In this document: one piece after another, positions 8,849-18,582 of the stretch | Position numbering within the stretch: position 1 is the stretch's first letter | Layout of the letters: every line of letters begins with the position of its first letter | From: Methylibium rhizosphaerae | GTDB lineage: Bacteria > Pseudomonadota > Gammaproteobacteria > Burkholderiales > Burkholderiaceae_C | NCBI RefSeq assembly: GCF_006386545.1 | Contig: NZ_SWAR01000020.1 | Location: 1-64,000 of the forward strand | Direction of reading: 5' to 3' | Length of the DNA: 64,000 nucleotides | Program-made: the position numbers and the translations under genes | Notes under the pieces: model-generated | The model's database searches: none | What the model was told of the DNA's origin: nothing | Seen by the model: the letters and a program-made list of their open reading frames with translations, nothing else

Positions 8849-9982
8849 ATGGATTTCGACTTCACCGAAGACCAGGAATCGCTGCGCGACGCGGTGCGCC
8901 GCTGGGTCGACAAGGCCTACGACTTCGAGCGCCGCCGCGCCATCGTGAAGGCCGGCGGCTTCTCGCGCGAGGCCTACGGCGAGCTCGCCGGGCTGGGCCT
9001 CACCGGCCTGGCCGTGCCCGAGGCGCAGGGCGGCATGGGGTTCGGCCCCATCGAGGCGATGGTGGTGATGGAAGAGCTGGGCCGCGGCATCGTGCTGGAG
9101 CCCTACGCACAGGCCGCGCTCATGGCGCCTGCCCTGCTGAGCAGTGCGCCCTCTGCGCTGCAGTCGCAATGGCTGCCGAAGGTGGCCGACGGCTCGGCGC
9201 TTGTGGTGCTGGCGCACGTGGAACGTGCCGCACGATATCGCCTGTCGCACGTCACCACGCGGGCCACCCAGGCCGGCGGCGGGTGGACGCTCACCGGCGC
9301 CAAGAGCGTGGTGCCCGCCGGCGACCAGGCCGATGCATTCATGGTGCCGGCGCGCGTCTCGGGCTCTCATGGCGACGCCGGCGGCATCTCGCTGTTCCTG
9401 GTGGAGCGCAATGCCCCCGGCGTGGCCACGCGCGGCTACCTGCTGCAGGACGGCGGCCGCGGCGGCGAAGTGACCTTCACCCAGTCTCCTGCCGCGCTCG
9501 TCAGCAGCGAAGGCCTGCCGGCACTGGAACTCGGCGTCGACGTGGGCATCGCCGCGCTGTGTGCCGAGGCGGTGGGCGCGATGGACAAGCTGTTCGCGCT
9601 GACGGTGGACTACCTCAACACCCGCAAGCAGTTCGGCGTGCCGATCGGCACCTTCCAGGCGCTGCGCCATCGCCTGGCCGACATGAAGATGCAGCTCGAG
9701 CTCGGCCGCTCGATGAGCTATTTCGCATCGCTCAAGCTGGGCGAGGCCGCGGGCGCCCGCCGCCGTGCCGTCTCGCAGGCCAAGGTGCAGCTCGGGCAGA
9801 GCATGCGCTTCGTCGGCCAGCAGGCGGTGCAGCTGCACGGCGGCATCGGCATGACCGACGAATACGCGGGCAGCCACTATTTCAAGCGCCTCACCTGCAT
9901 GGAAATGAGCTTCGGCGACACGCTGCACCACCTGGGCGAGGTGAGCGAGCGCATGCAGGACAGCGCCGGCGTGTTCGCCTGA
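8849..9982 (+). CDS. acyl-CoA dehydrogenase, small subunit of the pair
   Basis: 377-residue acyl-CoA dehydrogenase paralogue. It starts MDFDFTEDQESLRDAVRRW and has the family middle region (VPEAQGGMGFGPIEA), but its C-terminal half is more divergent, with NTRKQFGVPIGTFQALRHRLADM and LHGGIGMTDEY. This pattern matches small subunits of heteromeric enzymes, where only one active site per dimer keeps all cofactor contacts (family knowledge). A two-base gap to the upstream subunit implies coupled translation. The operon ends at the hairpin at 10006-10037. pimD-like is a reasonable label, but I leave the symbol empty because the substrate is unknown. Confidence 0.88.
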   Translation: MDFDFTEDQESLRDAVRRWVDKAYDFERRRAIVKAGGFSREAYGELAGLGLTGLAVPEAQGGMGFGPIEAMVVMEELGRGIVLEPYAQAALMAPALLSSAPSALQSQWLPKVADGSALVVLAHVERAARYRLSHVTTRATQAGGGWTLTGAKSVVPAGDQADAFMVPARVSGSHGDAGGISLFLVERNAPGVATRGYLLQDGGRGGEVTFTQSPAALVSSEGLPALELGVDVGIAALCAEAVGAMDKLFALTVDYLNTRKQFGVPIGTFQALRHRLADMKMQLELGRSMSYFASLKLGEAAGARRRAVSQAKVQLGQSMRFVGQQAVQLHGGIGMTDEYAGSHYFKRLTCMEMSFGDTLHHLGEVSERMQDSAGVFA

Positions 9983-10005
9983 CCGCCAGGGCCCCGCTAA
10001 CATGC

Positions 10006-10037
10006 AACGCCGCTTGGGTCGCCCAAGCGGCGTTTTT
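10006..10037 (+). terminator. strong intrinsic terminator after the acyl-CoA dehydrogenase pair
   Basis: Perfect 12-base arms ACGCCGCTTGGG and CCCAAGCGGCGT around a TCG loop, followed by a run of five T bases (10033-10037). It lies 24 bases after the upstream stop codon and just before the Shine-Dalgarno of the next gene. Confidence 0.95.
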
Positions 10038-10053
10038 CATTGGAGGAGCATTC

Positions 10054-11406
10054 ATGACCCTGCGCCGCCGCATCCTGCTGGCCCTCACGTCGCTCGTCTC
10101 GCTGCTGGCGGGCGGCTGCGCCACCACCGACGAGGAGCCGCCGCCGCCCATCGTGTTCGTGCACGGCAACGGCGACACCGCGGCGCTGTGGCACACGACG
10201 ATCTGGCGCTTCGAGTCCAACGGCTGGCCGCGCGAGCGGCTGCATGCCGTCGACCTGCCCTACCCCACCGCGCGCGACGAGGACGACAAGCCCCAGGCCG
10301 GGCGCAGCTCCACCGCCGAGCACATGCAGCTCCTGGCCGGCGAGGTGCAGCGGGTGCGCATCGCCACCGGCGCCGAAAAGGTGGTGCTGATCGGCAGCTC
10401 GCGCGGCGGCAACGCCATCCGCAACTTCATCGCCAACGGCGGCGGCGCCAAGGTGGTGTCGCACGCCATCCTGGCCGGCACGCCCAACCACGGTGTCTGG
10501 AACAACCCGAAGCAGCTGCCGGGCAGCGAATTCAACGGCGCGAGCCCCTTCCTCACTGCGCTCAACAACCAGGGCGGCGCCGGCGTCGAGGTGACGCCCG
10601 GCGTGAAGTGGATGACGCTGCGCTCGGACGGCAACGACAAGTACGCCCAGCCCACCCTGAACGGCGTGCCCAGCAACGTCACCGCCGAGGGCCCGGCGCT
10701 CAAGGGCGCCGAGAACGTGGTGCTGCCGGCCCGCGACCACCGCGAGGTCGCCTTCCACCCGGAAGCCTTCGTGCAGATGTTCCGCTTCATCGCCGGCATG
10801 CCGCCCCTGACCGCCGCCATCGCGCCCGAGGCGCATGTGGTGCTCGACGGCAAGGTCACCGGCCTGGGCGTGAACGGCGTCGGCTCCGCTCCCAGCAACC
10901 TGCCGCTGGCCGGCGCCACGCTGGAGGTCTACCGCACCGACACCGCCAGCGGCGACCGGCTGGGCAATGCCCTGCACCGCAAGGTGATCGGCGACGACGG
11001 GCGCTGGGGTCCCTTCGTCGCCCAGCCCGACGCGGCCTACGAGTTCGTGGTCAGCGCGCCCGGCTATGCCACCACGCACATCTACCGCTCGCCGTTCCCG
11101 CGCTCGTCGAATGTGGTGAACCTGCGCGCCGAGCGGCTGGCCGAGGCCGACAAGGGTGCTGCCGCCGTGGTCACCCTGACCCGGCCGCGCGGCTACTTCG
11201 GCCTGCCGCGCGACCAGATCAGCCTCGACGGGCAGAGCCCGCCGCCCGGCATCCCGAGCGGCGTGGCGACGGTGTCGTCATCGAGGCTGAAACTCGCCGA
11301 TGCGAGCCCGCGGCGCATCGTGGGCGAGTTCAACGGCGAGAGAGTCATTGCCCGGCCCTGGCCGGCCGCCGAAGGGCACGTGGTGACGCTGGAGCTGCAT
11401 TACTGA
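10054..11406 (+). CDS. lipoprotein alpha/beta-hydrolase (lipase/esterase-like)
   Basis: 450 residues. The N-terminus is a signal peptide ending in the lipobox-like LAGGC, so it is probably an outer-membrane or periplasmic lipoprotein. The hydrolase fold is shown by IVFVHGNGDTAALW (oxyanion strand) and by GSSRGG, where the second Ser is the likely nucleophile. A His in LPARDHREV could complete the triad. Residues from about 270 on form a second, beta-rich region (ATLEVYRTDTASG...) of unknown role, possibly substrate- or surface-binding. GGAGGAG lies before ATG 10054. The substrate is not predictable. Confidence 0.85.
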   Translation: MTLRRRILLALTSLVSLLAGGCATTDEEPPPPIVFVHGNGDTAALWHTTIWRFESNGWPRERLHAVDLPYPTARDEDDKPQAGRSSTAEHMQLLAGEVQRVRIATGAEKVVLIGSSRGGNAIRNFIANGGGAKVVSHAILAGTPNHGVWNNPKQLPGSEFNGASPFLTALNNQGGAGVEVTPGVKWMTLRSDGNDKYAQPTLNGVPSNVTAEGPALKGAENVVLPARDHREVAFHPEAFVQMFRFIAGMPPLTAAIAPEAHVVLDGKVTGLGVNGVGSAPSNLPLAGATLEVYRTDTASGDRLGNALHRKVIGDDGRWGPFVAQPDAAYEFVVSAPGYATTHIYRSPFPRSSNVVNLRAERLAEADKGAAAVVTLTRPRGYFGLPRDQISLDGQSPPPGIPSGVATVSSSRLKLADASPRRIVGEFNGERVIARPWPAAEGHVVTLELHY

Positions 11407-11416
11407 GCCACTGCCC

Positions 11417-12115
11417 ATGCGACTGTCCCAGATCCTCTTTTCCCAAGGCTTCGGCGCCCGCCGCGAATGCGAGGGCCTCGTCGCCCACGGCCTCGTCAAG
11501 GTGGCCGGCGAGGTCATCGACGACCCGCAGGCGGAGTTCGACGTGAGCCAGGGCCTGGCCTTCGAGGTCGACGGCCTGCCCTGGGTCTACCACGAGAAGG
11601 CGCTGGTCATGCTGCACAAGCCGGCCGGCTACGAGTGCTCGCTCAAGCCTTCGGCCTGGCCGGGCGTCCACACCCTGCTGCCCCTGCCGCTGCGCCGCCG
11701 CGGCGTGCAGCCGGTGGGCCGGCTCGACCAGGACACCACCGGCCTGCTGCTGCTGACCGACGACGGCCCGCTGCTGCACAAGCTCACCTCGCCCAAGCAC
11801 CATGTGCCCAAGGTCTACGAGGTGACGGCCAGGCACCCGCTCAGCCAGCAGCAGGTCGACCGGCTGCTGGCCGGCGTGGTGCTCGACGACGACCCGAGGC
11901 CGGTGAAGGCAGATGCCGCCGAGCTCACCGGCGAGACCACGCTGCGCCTCACGCTCGTCCAGGGCAAGTACCACCAGGTCAAGCGCATGCTGGCCGCGGT
12001 GGGCAACCGCTGCGAGCAGCTGCACCGCAGCCGCGTCGGCGGCCTCGTGCTGCCCCACGACCTGCCCGCGGGCAAATGGCTCTGGGTGGACGACCCTTCG
12101 GCGATCTTTCGATAA
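11417..12115 (+). CDS. rsuA: 16S rRNA pseudouridine synthase, RsuA family
   Basis: Isomerises uridine to pseudouridine in rRNA; RsuA of E. coli acts at position 516 of 16S rRNA. The 232-residue product (E. coli 231) has an N-terminal S4-like RNA-binding region (MRLSQILFSQGFGARREC) and the catalytic motif GRLDQDTTGLLLLTDDG with the active-site Asp. The C-terminal QGKYHQVKRMLAAVGN is typical of the RsuA/RluB/E/F group. The short length and S4 domain favour RsuA over RluE. It follows the lipoprotein gene by ten bases and precedes ribF by eleven. Confidence 0.9.
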   Translation: MRLSQILFSQGFGARRECEGLVAHGLVKVAGEVIDDPQAEFDVSQGLAFEVDGLPWVYHEKALVMLHKPAGYECSLKPSAWPGVHTLLPLPLRRRGVQPVGRLDQDTTGLLLLTDDGPLLHKLTSPKHHVPKVYEVTARHPLSQQQVDRLLAGVVLDDDPRPVKADAAELTGETTLRLTLVQGKYHQVKRMLAAVGNRCEQLHRSRVGGLVLPHDLPAGKWLWVDDPSAIFR

Positions 12116-12126
12116 TCGCCCCCACC

Positions 12127-13149
12127 ATGCGTGTCTTCCGCGGCTTCCACCACAGTGCCCTCGCTCCCGCCTGCGCGCTGACCATCGGCAACTTCGACGG
12201 CGTGCACCGCGGCCACCAGGCCATGCTCGCGCTGCTGCGCAACGAGGCCGCGCACCGCGGCCTGCCGGTGTGCGTGCTGACCTTCGAGCCGCATCCGCGC
12301 GACTATTTCGCCAGGCGCGCCGGCACGCCTGAAAAGGCGCCGGCCCGCATCGCCACGCTGCGCGACCAGCTGAGCGAGCTCGAACGCTGCGGCGTCGACC
12401 AGGTGGTGGTGCTGCGCTTCGATGAAGCCCTGGCCAGCCAGAGCCCGCAGCAGTTCATCGACAGCGTGCTGCGCAACGGGCTCGGCGCGCGCTACGTGCT
12501 GGTGGGCGACGACTTCCGCTTCGGCGCCCGGCGCGCCGGCGACTACGCCATGCTCGACGCGGCCGGCCCGGCCGCCGGTTTCGACGTCGCCCGCATGATG
12601 AGCTACGAGGTGCACGGGCTGCGCGTGTCGAGCTCGGCCGTCCGCGAGGCGCTGGCCGCGGGCAACCTGGAGCAGGCGGCCGTGCTGCTGGGCCGCCCCT
12701 ACAGCATCAGCGGCCACGTCATCCACGGCCGCAAGCTGGGTCGCGAGCTGGGTGCCGACCCGGGCCGGTTCAACGGCTTTCGCACGCTGAACCTGCGCTT
12801 CCACCACCCCAGGCCGGCCGCCCACGGCATCTTTGCGGTGCGCACCCACGGGCTGGCCGACCAGCCGCTCGACGGCGTGGCCAGCCTGGGCGTGCGCCCC
12901 ACCATCGAAGACGCCGGCCGCGTGCTGCTCGAAGTGCACTGCCTCGACTGGCCGGCGTCGCTGGGCCCCGAGGGGGGCTACGGTAAACTCGTCCGCGTGG
13001 AACTCCTGCACAAACTGCGCGACGAAGCCCGCTTCGAAGGCCTCGAAGCCCTCACGGCCGCCATCCGGCGCGACGTCGAGCAGGCGCGCGAGGTGCTTGC
13101 CGCACATGCAGCCGTGCGCCGCCAGACCACTCGCGATCGAATTCAGTGA
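12127..13149 (+). CDS. ribF: bifunctional riboflavin kinase/FAD synthetase
   Basis: Makes FMN and then FAD from riboflavin and ATP. The 340-residue product has the nucleotidyltransferase N-terminal half (GNFDGVHRGHQAML; FEPHPRDYF; VGDDFRFGARRAGD; VSSSAVREAL) and the kinase C-terminal half (GRPYSISGHVIHGRKLGRELG; SLGVRPTIED). In the kinase half, the usual GFPTLN region reads GADPGRFNGFRTLN: about seven extra residues and Arg in place of the conserved Pro. It precedes ileS, the common proteobacterial order ribF-ileS-lspA. Confidence 0.95.
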   Translation: MRVFRGFHHSALAPACALTIGNFDGVHRGHQAMLALLRNEAAHRGLPVCVLTFEPHPRDYFARRAGTPEKAPARIATLRDQLSELERCGVDQVVVLRFDEALASQSPQQFIDSVLRNGLGARYVLVGDDFRFGARRAGDYAMLDAAGPAAGFDVARMMSYEVHGLRVSSSAVREALAAGNLEQAAVLLGRPYSISGHVIHGRKLGRELGADPGRFNGFRTLNLRFHHPRPAAHGIFAVRTHGLADQPLDGVASLGVRPTIEDAGRVLLEVHCLDWPASLGPEGGYGKLVRVELLHKLRDEARFEGLEALTAAIRRDVEQAREVLAAHAAVRRQTTRDRIQ

Positions 13150-13152
13150 CTT

Positions 13153-13225
13153 GTGACCGGTGACCAGTGACCAGTGCTGGTCCACCGGCTGTCCCACTCG
13201 TCACCAGTCACTGGTCACCAGTCAC
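13153..13225. repeat. imperfect 24-base inverted repeat built of GTGACCA-like heptamers
   Basis: Left arm 13153-13176 and right arm 13202-13225 match at 21 of 24 positions as inverted copies. Each arm is itself a run of seven-base units (GTGACCR on the left, GTCACYR on the right). It fills most of the ribF-ileS gap and ends 25 bases before the ileS ATG, so it could form a large hairpin in a readthrough transcript. Its function is unknown. Confidence 0.85.
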
Positions 13226-13250
13226 TGTGCGCCCCCGGCGCACTCAAGCC

Positions 13251-16094
13251 ATGAACGACAAGACCACCGAGGGTCAGGACTACCGCGCCACCCTCAACCT
13301 GCCCGACACCCCCTTCCCGATGCGGGGCGACCTGCCCAAGCGCGAGCCCGGCTGGGTCAAGCAGTGGGACGAACAAGGCATCTACAAGAAGCTGCGCGAT
13401 GCGCGCTGCGGCAAGCCGAAGTTCGTGCTGCACGACGGCCCGCCCTATGCCAACGGCCAGCTCCACATGGGCCATGCGGTCAACAAGGTGCTCAAGGACA
13501 TGATCGTCAAGGCCCGCCAGCTGGCCGGCTATGACGCGCTGTACGTGCCCGGCTGGGACTGCCACGGCCTGCCGATCGAGAACCAGATCGAGAAGACCTA
13601 CGGCCGCAACCTGAGCCGCGACGAGGTGCAGGCGAAGAGCCGCGCCTATGCCACCGAGCAGGTCGCCCAGCAGAAGGCCGACTTCAAGCGCCTGGGAGTG
13701 CTCGGCGACTGGGAGCGGCCCTACCGCACCATGGACTTCGGCAACGAGGCCGGCGAGATCCGCGCGCTCAAGCGCCTGATGGAGCGCGGCTACGTGTACC
13801 GCGGCCTGAAGCCGGTGTACTGGTGTTTCGACTGCGGCTCGTCGCTGGCCGAGTTCGAGATCGAATACGCCGACAAGACCTCGCCCACGGTGGACGTGGC
13901 CTTCCTGTGCGCCGAGCCCGACAAGCTGGCCGCGGCCTTCGGCCTGCCGCGCCTGCACAAGGATGCCTTCGTGGTGATCTGGACCACCACGCCATGGACC
14001 ATCCCGGCCAACCAGGCGCTGAACCTGAACCCTGCGCTCGACTATGCGCTGGTCGACACCGACCGCGGCCTGCTGCTGCTGGCCGAAGCGCTGGTCGAGA
14101 AGTGCCTGGCGCGCTACGGCCTGCAAGGCAAGGTGCTGGCCACCACCAAGGGCGCCAGCCTCGACCGGCTGGACTTCTATCACCCGCTCTCGCACGTGCA
14201 TCCCGGTTTCAACCGCCGCAGCCCGGTGTACCTGGCCGACTACGCCACCGCCGAGGACGGCACCGGCATCGTGCATTCGGCCCCGGCCTACGGCGTGGAC
14301 GACTTCAACTCCTGCATCGCGCACGGGATGAAGCACGACCACATCCTGAACCCTGTGCAGGGCAACGGCGTGTATGCGGCCGACCTGCCCCTGTTCGGCA
14401 ACCAGTTCATCTGGAAGGCCAACCCGAACATCGTGCAGGCGCTGCAGGACGCCGGGCGGCTCATGGCCACCGACAAGCTGCCGCACAGCTACCCGCACTG
14501 CTGGCGCCACAAGACGCCGGTGATCTACCGCGCCGCCGCCCAGTGGTTCGTGCGCATGGACGAAGGCCAGGGCGTGTTCACCGTCGACAAGGCGCCCGGC
14601 ACGCTGCGCCAGACGGCGCTGGCCGCCATCGACGCCACCTCGTTCTACCCGGAGAACGGCCGCGCGCGGCTGCGCGACATGATCGCCAACCGCCCCGACT
14701 GGTGCATCTCGCGCCAGCGCAACTGGGGCGTGCCGCTGCCTTTCTTCCTGCACAAGGTGACCGGCGAGCTGCACCCGAACACCCTCGAGTTCGTCGAACG
14801 GGCGGCGGCGCTGGTCGAGCAGGGCGGCGTCGAGGCCTGGGCCAAGCTCGACCCGGCCCAATGGCTGGGCGCCGAGGCCGCCGAGTACAACAAGAGCAGC
14901 GACATCCTCGACGTGTGGTTCGACTCGGGGAGCACCTTCTTCCACGTGCTGCGCGGCAGCCATGAAGGCGGGCGCCACGACCACGGCCCCGAGGCCGACC
15001 TCTACCTCGAAGGGCATGACCAGCACCGCGGCTGGTTCCACTCTTCGCTGCTGATCGCCTGCGCGATGGAAGGCCGCGCGCCCTACCGCGGCCTGCTGAC
15101 CCACGGTTTCACCGTGGACAGCCAGGGTCGCAAGATGAGCAAGAGCCTGAAGAACGGCATCGAGCCGCAGGAGGTGAGCAGCAAGCTGGGCGCCGAGATC
15201 ATCCGCCTGTGGGTGGCCGCCAGCGACTACTCCGGCGACATCGCCGGCGACGACAAGATCCTCGCCCGCGTGGTCGATGCCTACCGCCGCATCCGCAACA
15301 CGCTGCGCTTCCTGCTCGCCAACACCTCCGACTTCGACCCGAAGGCCGACGCGGTGCCGCCCGACCAGATGCTGGAGGTCGACCGCCATGCGCTGGCGCG
15401 CGCGGCCGAGCTGCAGGCCGAGATCCTGGCCCACTACGAGGTCTACGAGTTCCACCCGGTGGTCGCCAAGCTGCAGGTGTACTGCTCCGAGGACCTGGGC
15501 GCGTTCTACCTCGACGTGCTGAAGGACCGGCTCTACACCACGGCGCCCAGGAGCCTGGCGCGCCGTTCGGCGCAGACGGCGCTGTGGCACATCACGCACG
15601 CCATGCTGCGCTGGATGGCGCCCTTCCTGAGCTTCACCGCAGAGGAAGCCTGGCCGATCTTCGCGCCCGGCACGTCGCCGTCCATCTTCACCGAGACCTA
15701 CTGGAACTTGCCCAACCCAGACGAAGGCCTGCTGGCCAAGTGGCGCCGCATCCACGAGATCCGCGACGCGGTCAACAAGGAGATCGAAGCGGTGCGCACC
15801 ACCGGCCAGGTGGGCTCGTCGCTGCAGGCCGAGATCACCATCACCGTGGGTGCCGAAGACCATGCGCTGCTCGCCTCGCTGGGCGACGACCTGAAGTTCG
15901 TGACCATCACCTCGAAGGCCACGCTCAAGCAGGGCAGCGAGCTGGTCGTCGAGGTGACCCCCAGCAGCGCCACCAAGTGCGAGCGCTGCTGGCACTGGCG
16001 CGACGACGTGGGCCACGATGCGGCCCACCCGACGATCTGCGGCCGCTGCACGAGCAACCTCTTCGGCGCTGGCGAAACCCGCAAGGTGGCCTGA
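13251..16094 (+). CDS. ileS: isoleucyl-tRNA synthetase
   Basis: Class Ia synthetase charging tRNA(Ile), 947 residues. Visible marks are the HIGH-type motif [11 protein letters not shown], the CP1 editing-domain segment [12 protein letters not shown], the [13 protein letters not shown] motif, KMSKS near residue 628, and C-terminal zinc cysteines CERCWHW...CGRC. The ATG at 13251 matches the normal N-terminus ([20 protein letters not shown]). An in-frame upstream start at 13167 would translate the inverted repeat and is rejected. lspA follows after 92 bases, as in many proteobacteria. Confidence 0.98.
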   Translation: MNDKTTEGQDYRATLNLPDTPFPMRGDLPKREPGWVKQWDEQGIYKKLRDARCGKPKFVLHDGPPYANGQLHMGHAVNKVLKDMIVKARQLAGYDALYVPGWDCHGLPIENQIEKTYGRNLSRDEVQAKSRAYATEQVAQQKADFKRLGVLGDWERPYRTMDFGNEAGEIRALKRLMERGYVYRGLKPVYWCFDCGSSLAEFEIEYADKTSPTVDVAFLCAEPDKLAAAFGLPRLHKDAFVVIWTTTPWTIPANQALNLNPALDYALVDTDRGLLLLAEALVEKCLARYGLQGKVLATTKGASLDRLDFYHPLSHVHPGFNRRSPVYLADYATAEDGTGIVHSAPAYGVDDFNSCIAHGMKHDHILNPVQGNGVYAADLPLFGNQFIWKANPNIVQALQDAGRLMATDKLPHSYPHCWRHKTPVIYRAAAQWFVRMDEGQGVFTVDKAPGTLRQTALAAIDATSFYPENGRARLRDMIANRPDWCISRQRNWGVPLPFFLHKVTGELHPNTLEFVERAAALVEQGGVEAWAKLDPAQWLGAEAAEYNKSSDILDVWFDSGSTFFHVLRGSHEGGRHDHGPEADLYLEGHDQHRGWFHSSLLIACAMEGRAPYRGLLTHGFTVDSQGRKMSKSLKNGIEPQEVSSKLGAEIIRLWVAASDYSGDIAGDDKILARVVDAYRRIRNTLRFLLANTSDFDPKADAVPPDQMLEVDRHALARAAELQAEILAHYEVYEFHPVVAKLQVYCSEDLGAFYLDVLKDRLYTTAPRSLARRSAQTALWHITHAMLRWMAPFLSFTAEEAWPIFAPGTSPSIFTETYWNLPNPDEGLLAKWRRIHEIRDAVNKEIEAVRTTGQVGSSLQAEITITVGAEDHALLASLGDDLKFVTITSKATLKQGSELVVEVTPSSATKCERCWHWRDDVGHDAAHPTICGRCTSNLFGAGETRKVA

Positions 16095-16186
16095 CAGGCG
16101 CACCCCCGGGAGCGGCTGGGGCCGCGGGTTGCATCGGCGCACACGGCCAGGCAGGCGCAACAAGCCACACTACACAGAACCGAACA

Positions 16187-16693
16187 ATGGCAAAGAGAAC
16201 CTTCAGCGCCTCAAGCAGCGGCGGCACGAGCCTCCTGCCCTGGCTGGGCCTCGCGGTCATCGTGATCCTGGCAGACCAGTTCACCAAGACGCTGATCCTC
16301 GGCTACTTCCAGCTGGGCGATTCACGCCACGTGACCGACTTCTTCAACATCGTGCGGGCCCACAACACCGGCGCGGCCTTCTCGTTCCTGGCCGGCGCTT
16401 CCGGCTGGCAGCGCTGGTTCTTCGTGGGGCTGGGCGCGGTGGCCACGATCTTCATCGTATGGATGCTCAAGAAGCACGGCCAGCAGCGCATGTTCGCCTG
16501 GGCGCTGTCGCTCATCATGGGCGGCGCGCTGGGCAACGTGATCGACCGGCTGATGCACGGCTACGTGGTGGACTTCCTCGACTTCCACTGGGGCGCGCGC
16601 CACTTCCCGGCCTTCAACGTGGCCGACAGCGCCATCACGCTGGGGGCGGTGCTGCTCATCCTGGACGAACTGCTGCGCGTGCGGCGCAGCTGA
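16187..16693 (+). CDS. lspA: lipoprotein signal peptidase
   Basis: Inner-membrane aspartic protease that cuts the signal peptide from diacylated prolipoproteins. The 168-residue product has four hydrophobic helices and both catalytic motifs, ALGNVIDRL and [10 protein letters not shown]. The start [13 protein letters not shown] is somewhat longer and more Ser/Gly-rich than usual before the first helix. It follows ileS in the classical order. Its substrates in this window probably include the lipobox-bearing products at 10054, 36038 and 63608. Confidence 0.96.
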   Translation: MAKRTFSASSSGGTSLLPWLGLAVIVILADQFTKTLILGYFQLGDSRHVTDFFNIVRAHNTGAAFSFLAGASGWQRWFFVGLGAVATIFIVWMLKKHGQQRMFAWALSLIMGGALGNVIDRLMHGYVVDFLDFHWGARHFPAFNVADSAITLGAVLLILDELLRVRRS

Positions 16694-16761
16694 GGCTCGC
16701 CCACGGCGGTCTGGCTTGACGCAGCGCAAGCCGGCTCGCCCGGCCTCTCGTAGGCTGGGCC

Positions 16762-17529
16762 ATGAGTTCAACGCCCACGTCCGGCACCAGCCCCTTCGAT
16801 GTCGAGCTGCGGCCGCTGCGCCTCGCAGATCCGCTGCGCTGGCTGGCAGCCGGCTGGCGCGACTTCCTGCGCTGCCCGGGCCTCGGCCTCTTCTACGGCA
16901 CCTGCTTCACCGTCATGGGCTGGCTGCTGGTGCTCGTGTTCCGGCATGCGCCGGCCTACACGCTGGCGCTGTCGGCCGGCTTCCTGCTGATGGGCCCGTT
17001 CCTGTGCCTCGGCCTGTATCAGGCGAGCCGCGCCCTGGAGCGCGGCGAACCCATCGACCTGGGCGACTCGCTGCTCGCCTTCGAGGCGCGCCTGGGCACC
17101 ATGGGAATCTTCGGCGGCGTGCTGCTCATCCTCGAAATGGTGTGGGCCCGCGCCTCGCTGGTGGTATTTGCGCTCAGCTTCGAAGGGATGCCCGATTTCA
17201 AGGGCTCGCTGCTCGCATTGCTGGACCCCGCGAACCTGGAATTCATCGTGGCCTATGTGGCAGTGGGCGGCCTGTTCGCCGGGTTCATCTTTGCGGCCTG
17301 CGTGGTGAGCCTGCCGATGATCCTGGACCGCGACGTGGACGCGATCACCGCGTCCCTCACCAGCCTGCGGCTGGTGCTCGGGCAGCCGCGCGTGATGCTG
17401 CTGTGGGGCGCGCTGCTGACGGCCCTGGTGGTGCTGGCGATGCTGCCCGGCTTCCTGGGGTTGCTGGTGGTGGGGCCGTGGCTGGGGCATGCGAGCTGGC
17501 ATGCGTATCGGCGGGCGGTGGCTAGCTAG
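16762..17529 (+). CDS. DUF2189 family integral membrane protein
   Basis: 255-residue protein with about six hydrophobic segments, starting from a short soluble stretch (FDVELRPLRLADPLRWLAAGWRDF). The repeated pattern around LGLFYGTCFTVMGWLL and FLLMGPFLCLGLYQASRALERGE fits DUF2189. Members are widespread in proteobacteria, and some neighbour cytochrome oxidase genes, but no function is established. Here it lies 68 bases after lspA. I cannot say whether it shares that transcript. Confidence 0.8.
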   Translation: MSSTPTSGTSPFDVELRPLRLADPLRWLAAGWRDFLRCPGLGLFYGTCFTVMGWLLVLVFRHAPAYTLALSAGFLLMGPFLCLGLYQASRALERGEPIDLGDSLLAFEARLGTMGIFGGVLLILEMVWARASLVVFALSFEGMPDFKGSLLALLDPANLEFIVAYVAVGGLFAGFIFAACVVSLPMILDRDVDAITASLTSLRLVLGQPRVMLLWGALLTALVVLAMLPGFLGLLVVGPWLGHASWHAYRRAVAS

Positions 17530-17698
17530 CCAGCTAGGAAGCAACCGGGGTGAGCAACTGGAGCTTCAGCTTCGAGAACGAACGAAACCCGCGACCGAAG
17601 GTGACCGGATGTCGTCAGGAAGGTCCAGCGTCGTACGCATGGCAGGAACCCATAAATGTGGTTGGCTGCATGACTGTAGCTAGCTGGTCTTGTCCTGC
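17530..17698. other. 169-base convergent gap with short CTAG-rich inverted ends
   Basis: Between the stops of the DUF2189 gene and trmJ. CCAGCTAG at 17530-17537 is inverted at 17680-17687 (CTAGCTGG), and CTAG-rich palindromic runs extend outside each. The inner part looks lower in GC than its surroundings and holds no supported gene. It may be the relic of a small mobile repeat, but no transposase remnant is recognisable. Confidence 0.4.
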
Positions 17699-18439
17699 TC
17701 AACCTTTCTCCAGAATCGCCTTCGCCACCCCCCGCAGGATATGCACCTCCTCCTGCGACAGGTCCACCCGGTTGACCAGCTGGTTCAGCCGGGGCAGCAG
17801 CTTCTTCGGCGCCTTCGGGTCCAGGAAGCCCAGGTGCACCAGCGCCTCTTCCCAGTGCGCCAGCAGCCCCTGCACGGCCACGCCGTCGGCCAGCTTGGGG
17901 TCGGGCGTGCGGCCCTTCACCGCAAAGCCGCCCAGCGCCTGGCGCCACTCGTAGGCCATGACCTGCACCGCCTGCGCGAGGTTGAGCGAGCCGTAGTCCG
18001 GATGGGTGGGAATAGAGAGGCAGGCATGGCAGCGGTACACGTCGTCGTTGCTCATGCCGTAGCGCTCGGAGCCGAACACGAAGGCCACCCGGTGCGGTGA
18101 GCTTGCGAGCTCCGGCAGCAGCGCACGCGGGGCATGGGTGGGCGGGCCGAAGTCGCGCGGCGTCATGGCCGTGGCGCAGGCGTAGCTCACGCCTTCCAAG
18201 GCCTCGGGCAGCGTCTGCACCACCCTGGCGCGCACCAGGATGTCGGCCGCGCCGCTGGCCATGGCGACCGTTTCCTCCTGCACCAGCACGTCGGCAAAAC
18301 GCGGCGCCACCAGCACCAGGTCCGAAAAGCCCATCACCTTCATTGCGCGGGCGGCGGCGCCCACGTTGCCGGCGTGGCTGGTGCCGATGAGGACGAAGCG
18401 GGTGGTGTCGGCGGGAGGCTTGCTTGCGGAGGCGGGCAT
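17699..18439 (-). CDS. trmJ: tRNA (cytidine/uridine-2'-O-)-methyltransferase TrmJ
   Basis: SPOUT-class enzyme that uses SAM to 2'-O-methylate the ribose at position 32 of several tRNAs. The 246-residue product has the SpoU motifs [28 protein letters not shown] and [22 protein letters not shown]. The C-terminal extension ([18 protein letters not shown]) resembles the TrmJ dimer-stabilising tail. It is divergent from suhB across 143 bases, and this trmJ/suhB pairing is common in beta- and gammaproteobacteria. Confidence 0.93.
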   Translation of the reverse strand: MPASASKPPADTTRFVLIGTSHAGNVGAAARAMKVMGFSDLVLVAPRFADVLVQEETVAMASGAADILVRARVVQTLPEALEGVSYACATAMTPRDFGPPTHAPRALLPELASSPHRVAFVFGSERYGMSNDDVYRCHACLSIPTHPDYGSLNLAQAVQVMAYEWRQALGGFAVKGRTPDPKLADGVAVQGLLAHWEEALVHLGFLDPKAPKKLLPRLNQLVNRVDLSQEEVHILRGVAKAILEKG

Positions 18440-18469
18440 CGGTCACAGCGCGCGGAAGACGCGGCCGGT

Positions 18470-18475
18470 TAAAAT
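18470..18475 (+). promoter_or_regulatory. candidate -10 element for suhB
   Basis: TAAAAT in a GC-rich divergent gap, about 110 bases upstream of the suhB ATG. No good -35 is seen at 16-18 bases, so this is a weak call resting on the -10 alone. Confidence 0.35.
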
Positions 18476-18582
18476 CCGCGTCCATTATCTGGCGCCACTC
18501 CCCCCGGTCCGACCGACGAGCTGGCGCCTTGCTCTTTCCTCCCCGCCAGCCGTCCTTTCCGCAGCCCCAGGTCCCCACGCCC

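Noticed and set aside
11467-13149. A 560-codon frame joining the ribF frame upstream through rsuA.
   Set aside because: The upstream part is out of frame with the conserved RsuA protein; RibF begins normally at 12127.
13167-13250. Upstream start for ileS at 13167.
   Set aside because: It would translate the heptamer inverted repeat, and the known IleS N-terminus begins at 13251.
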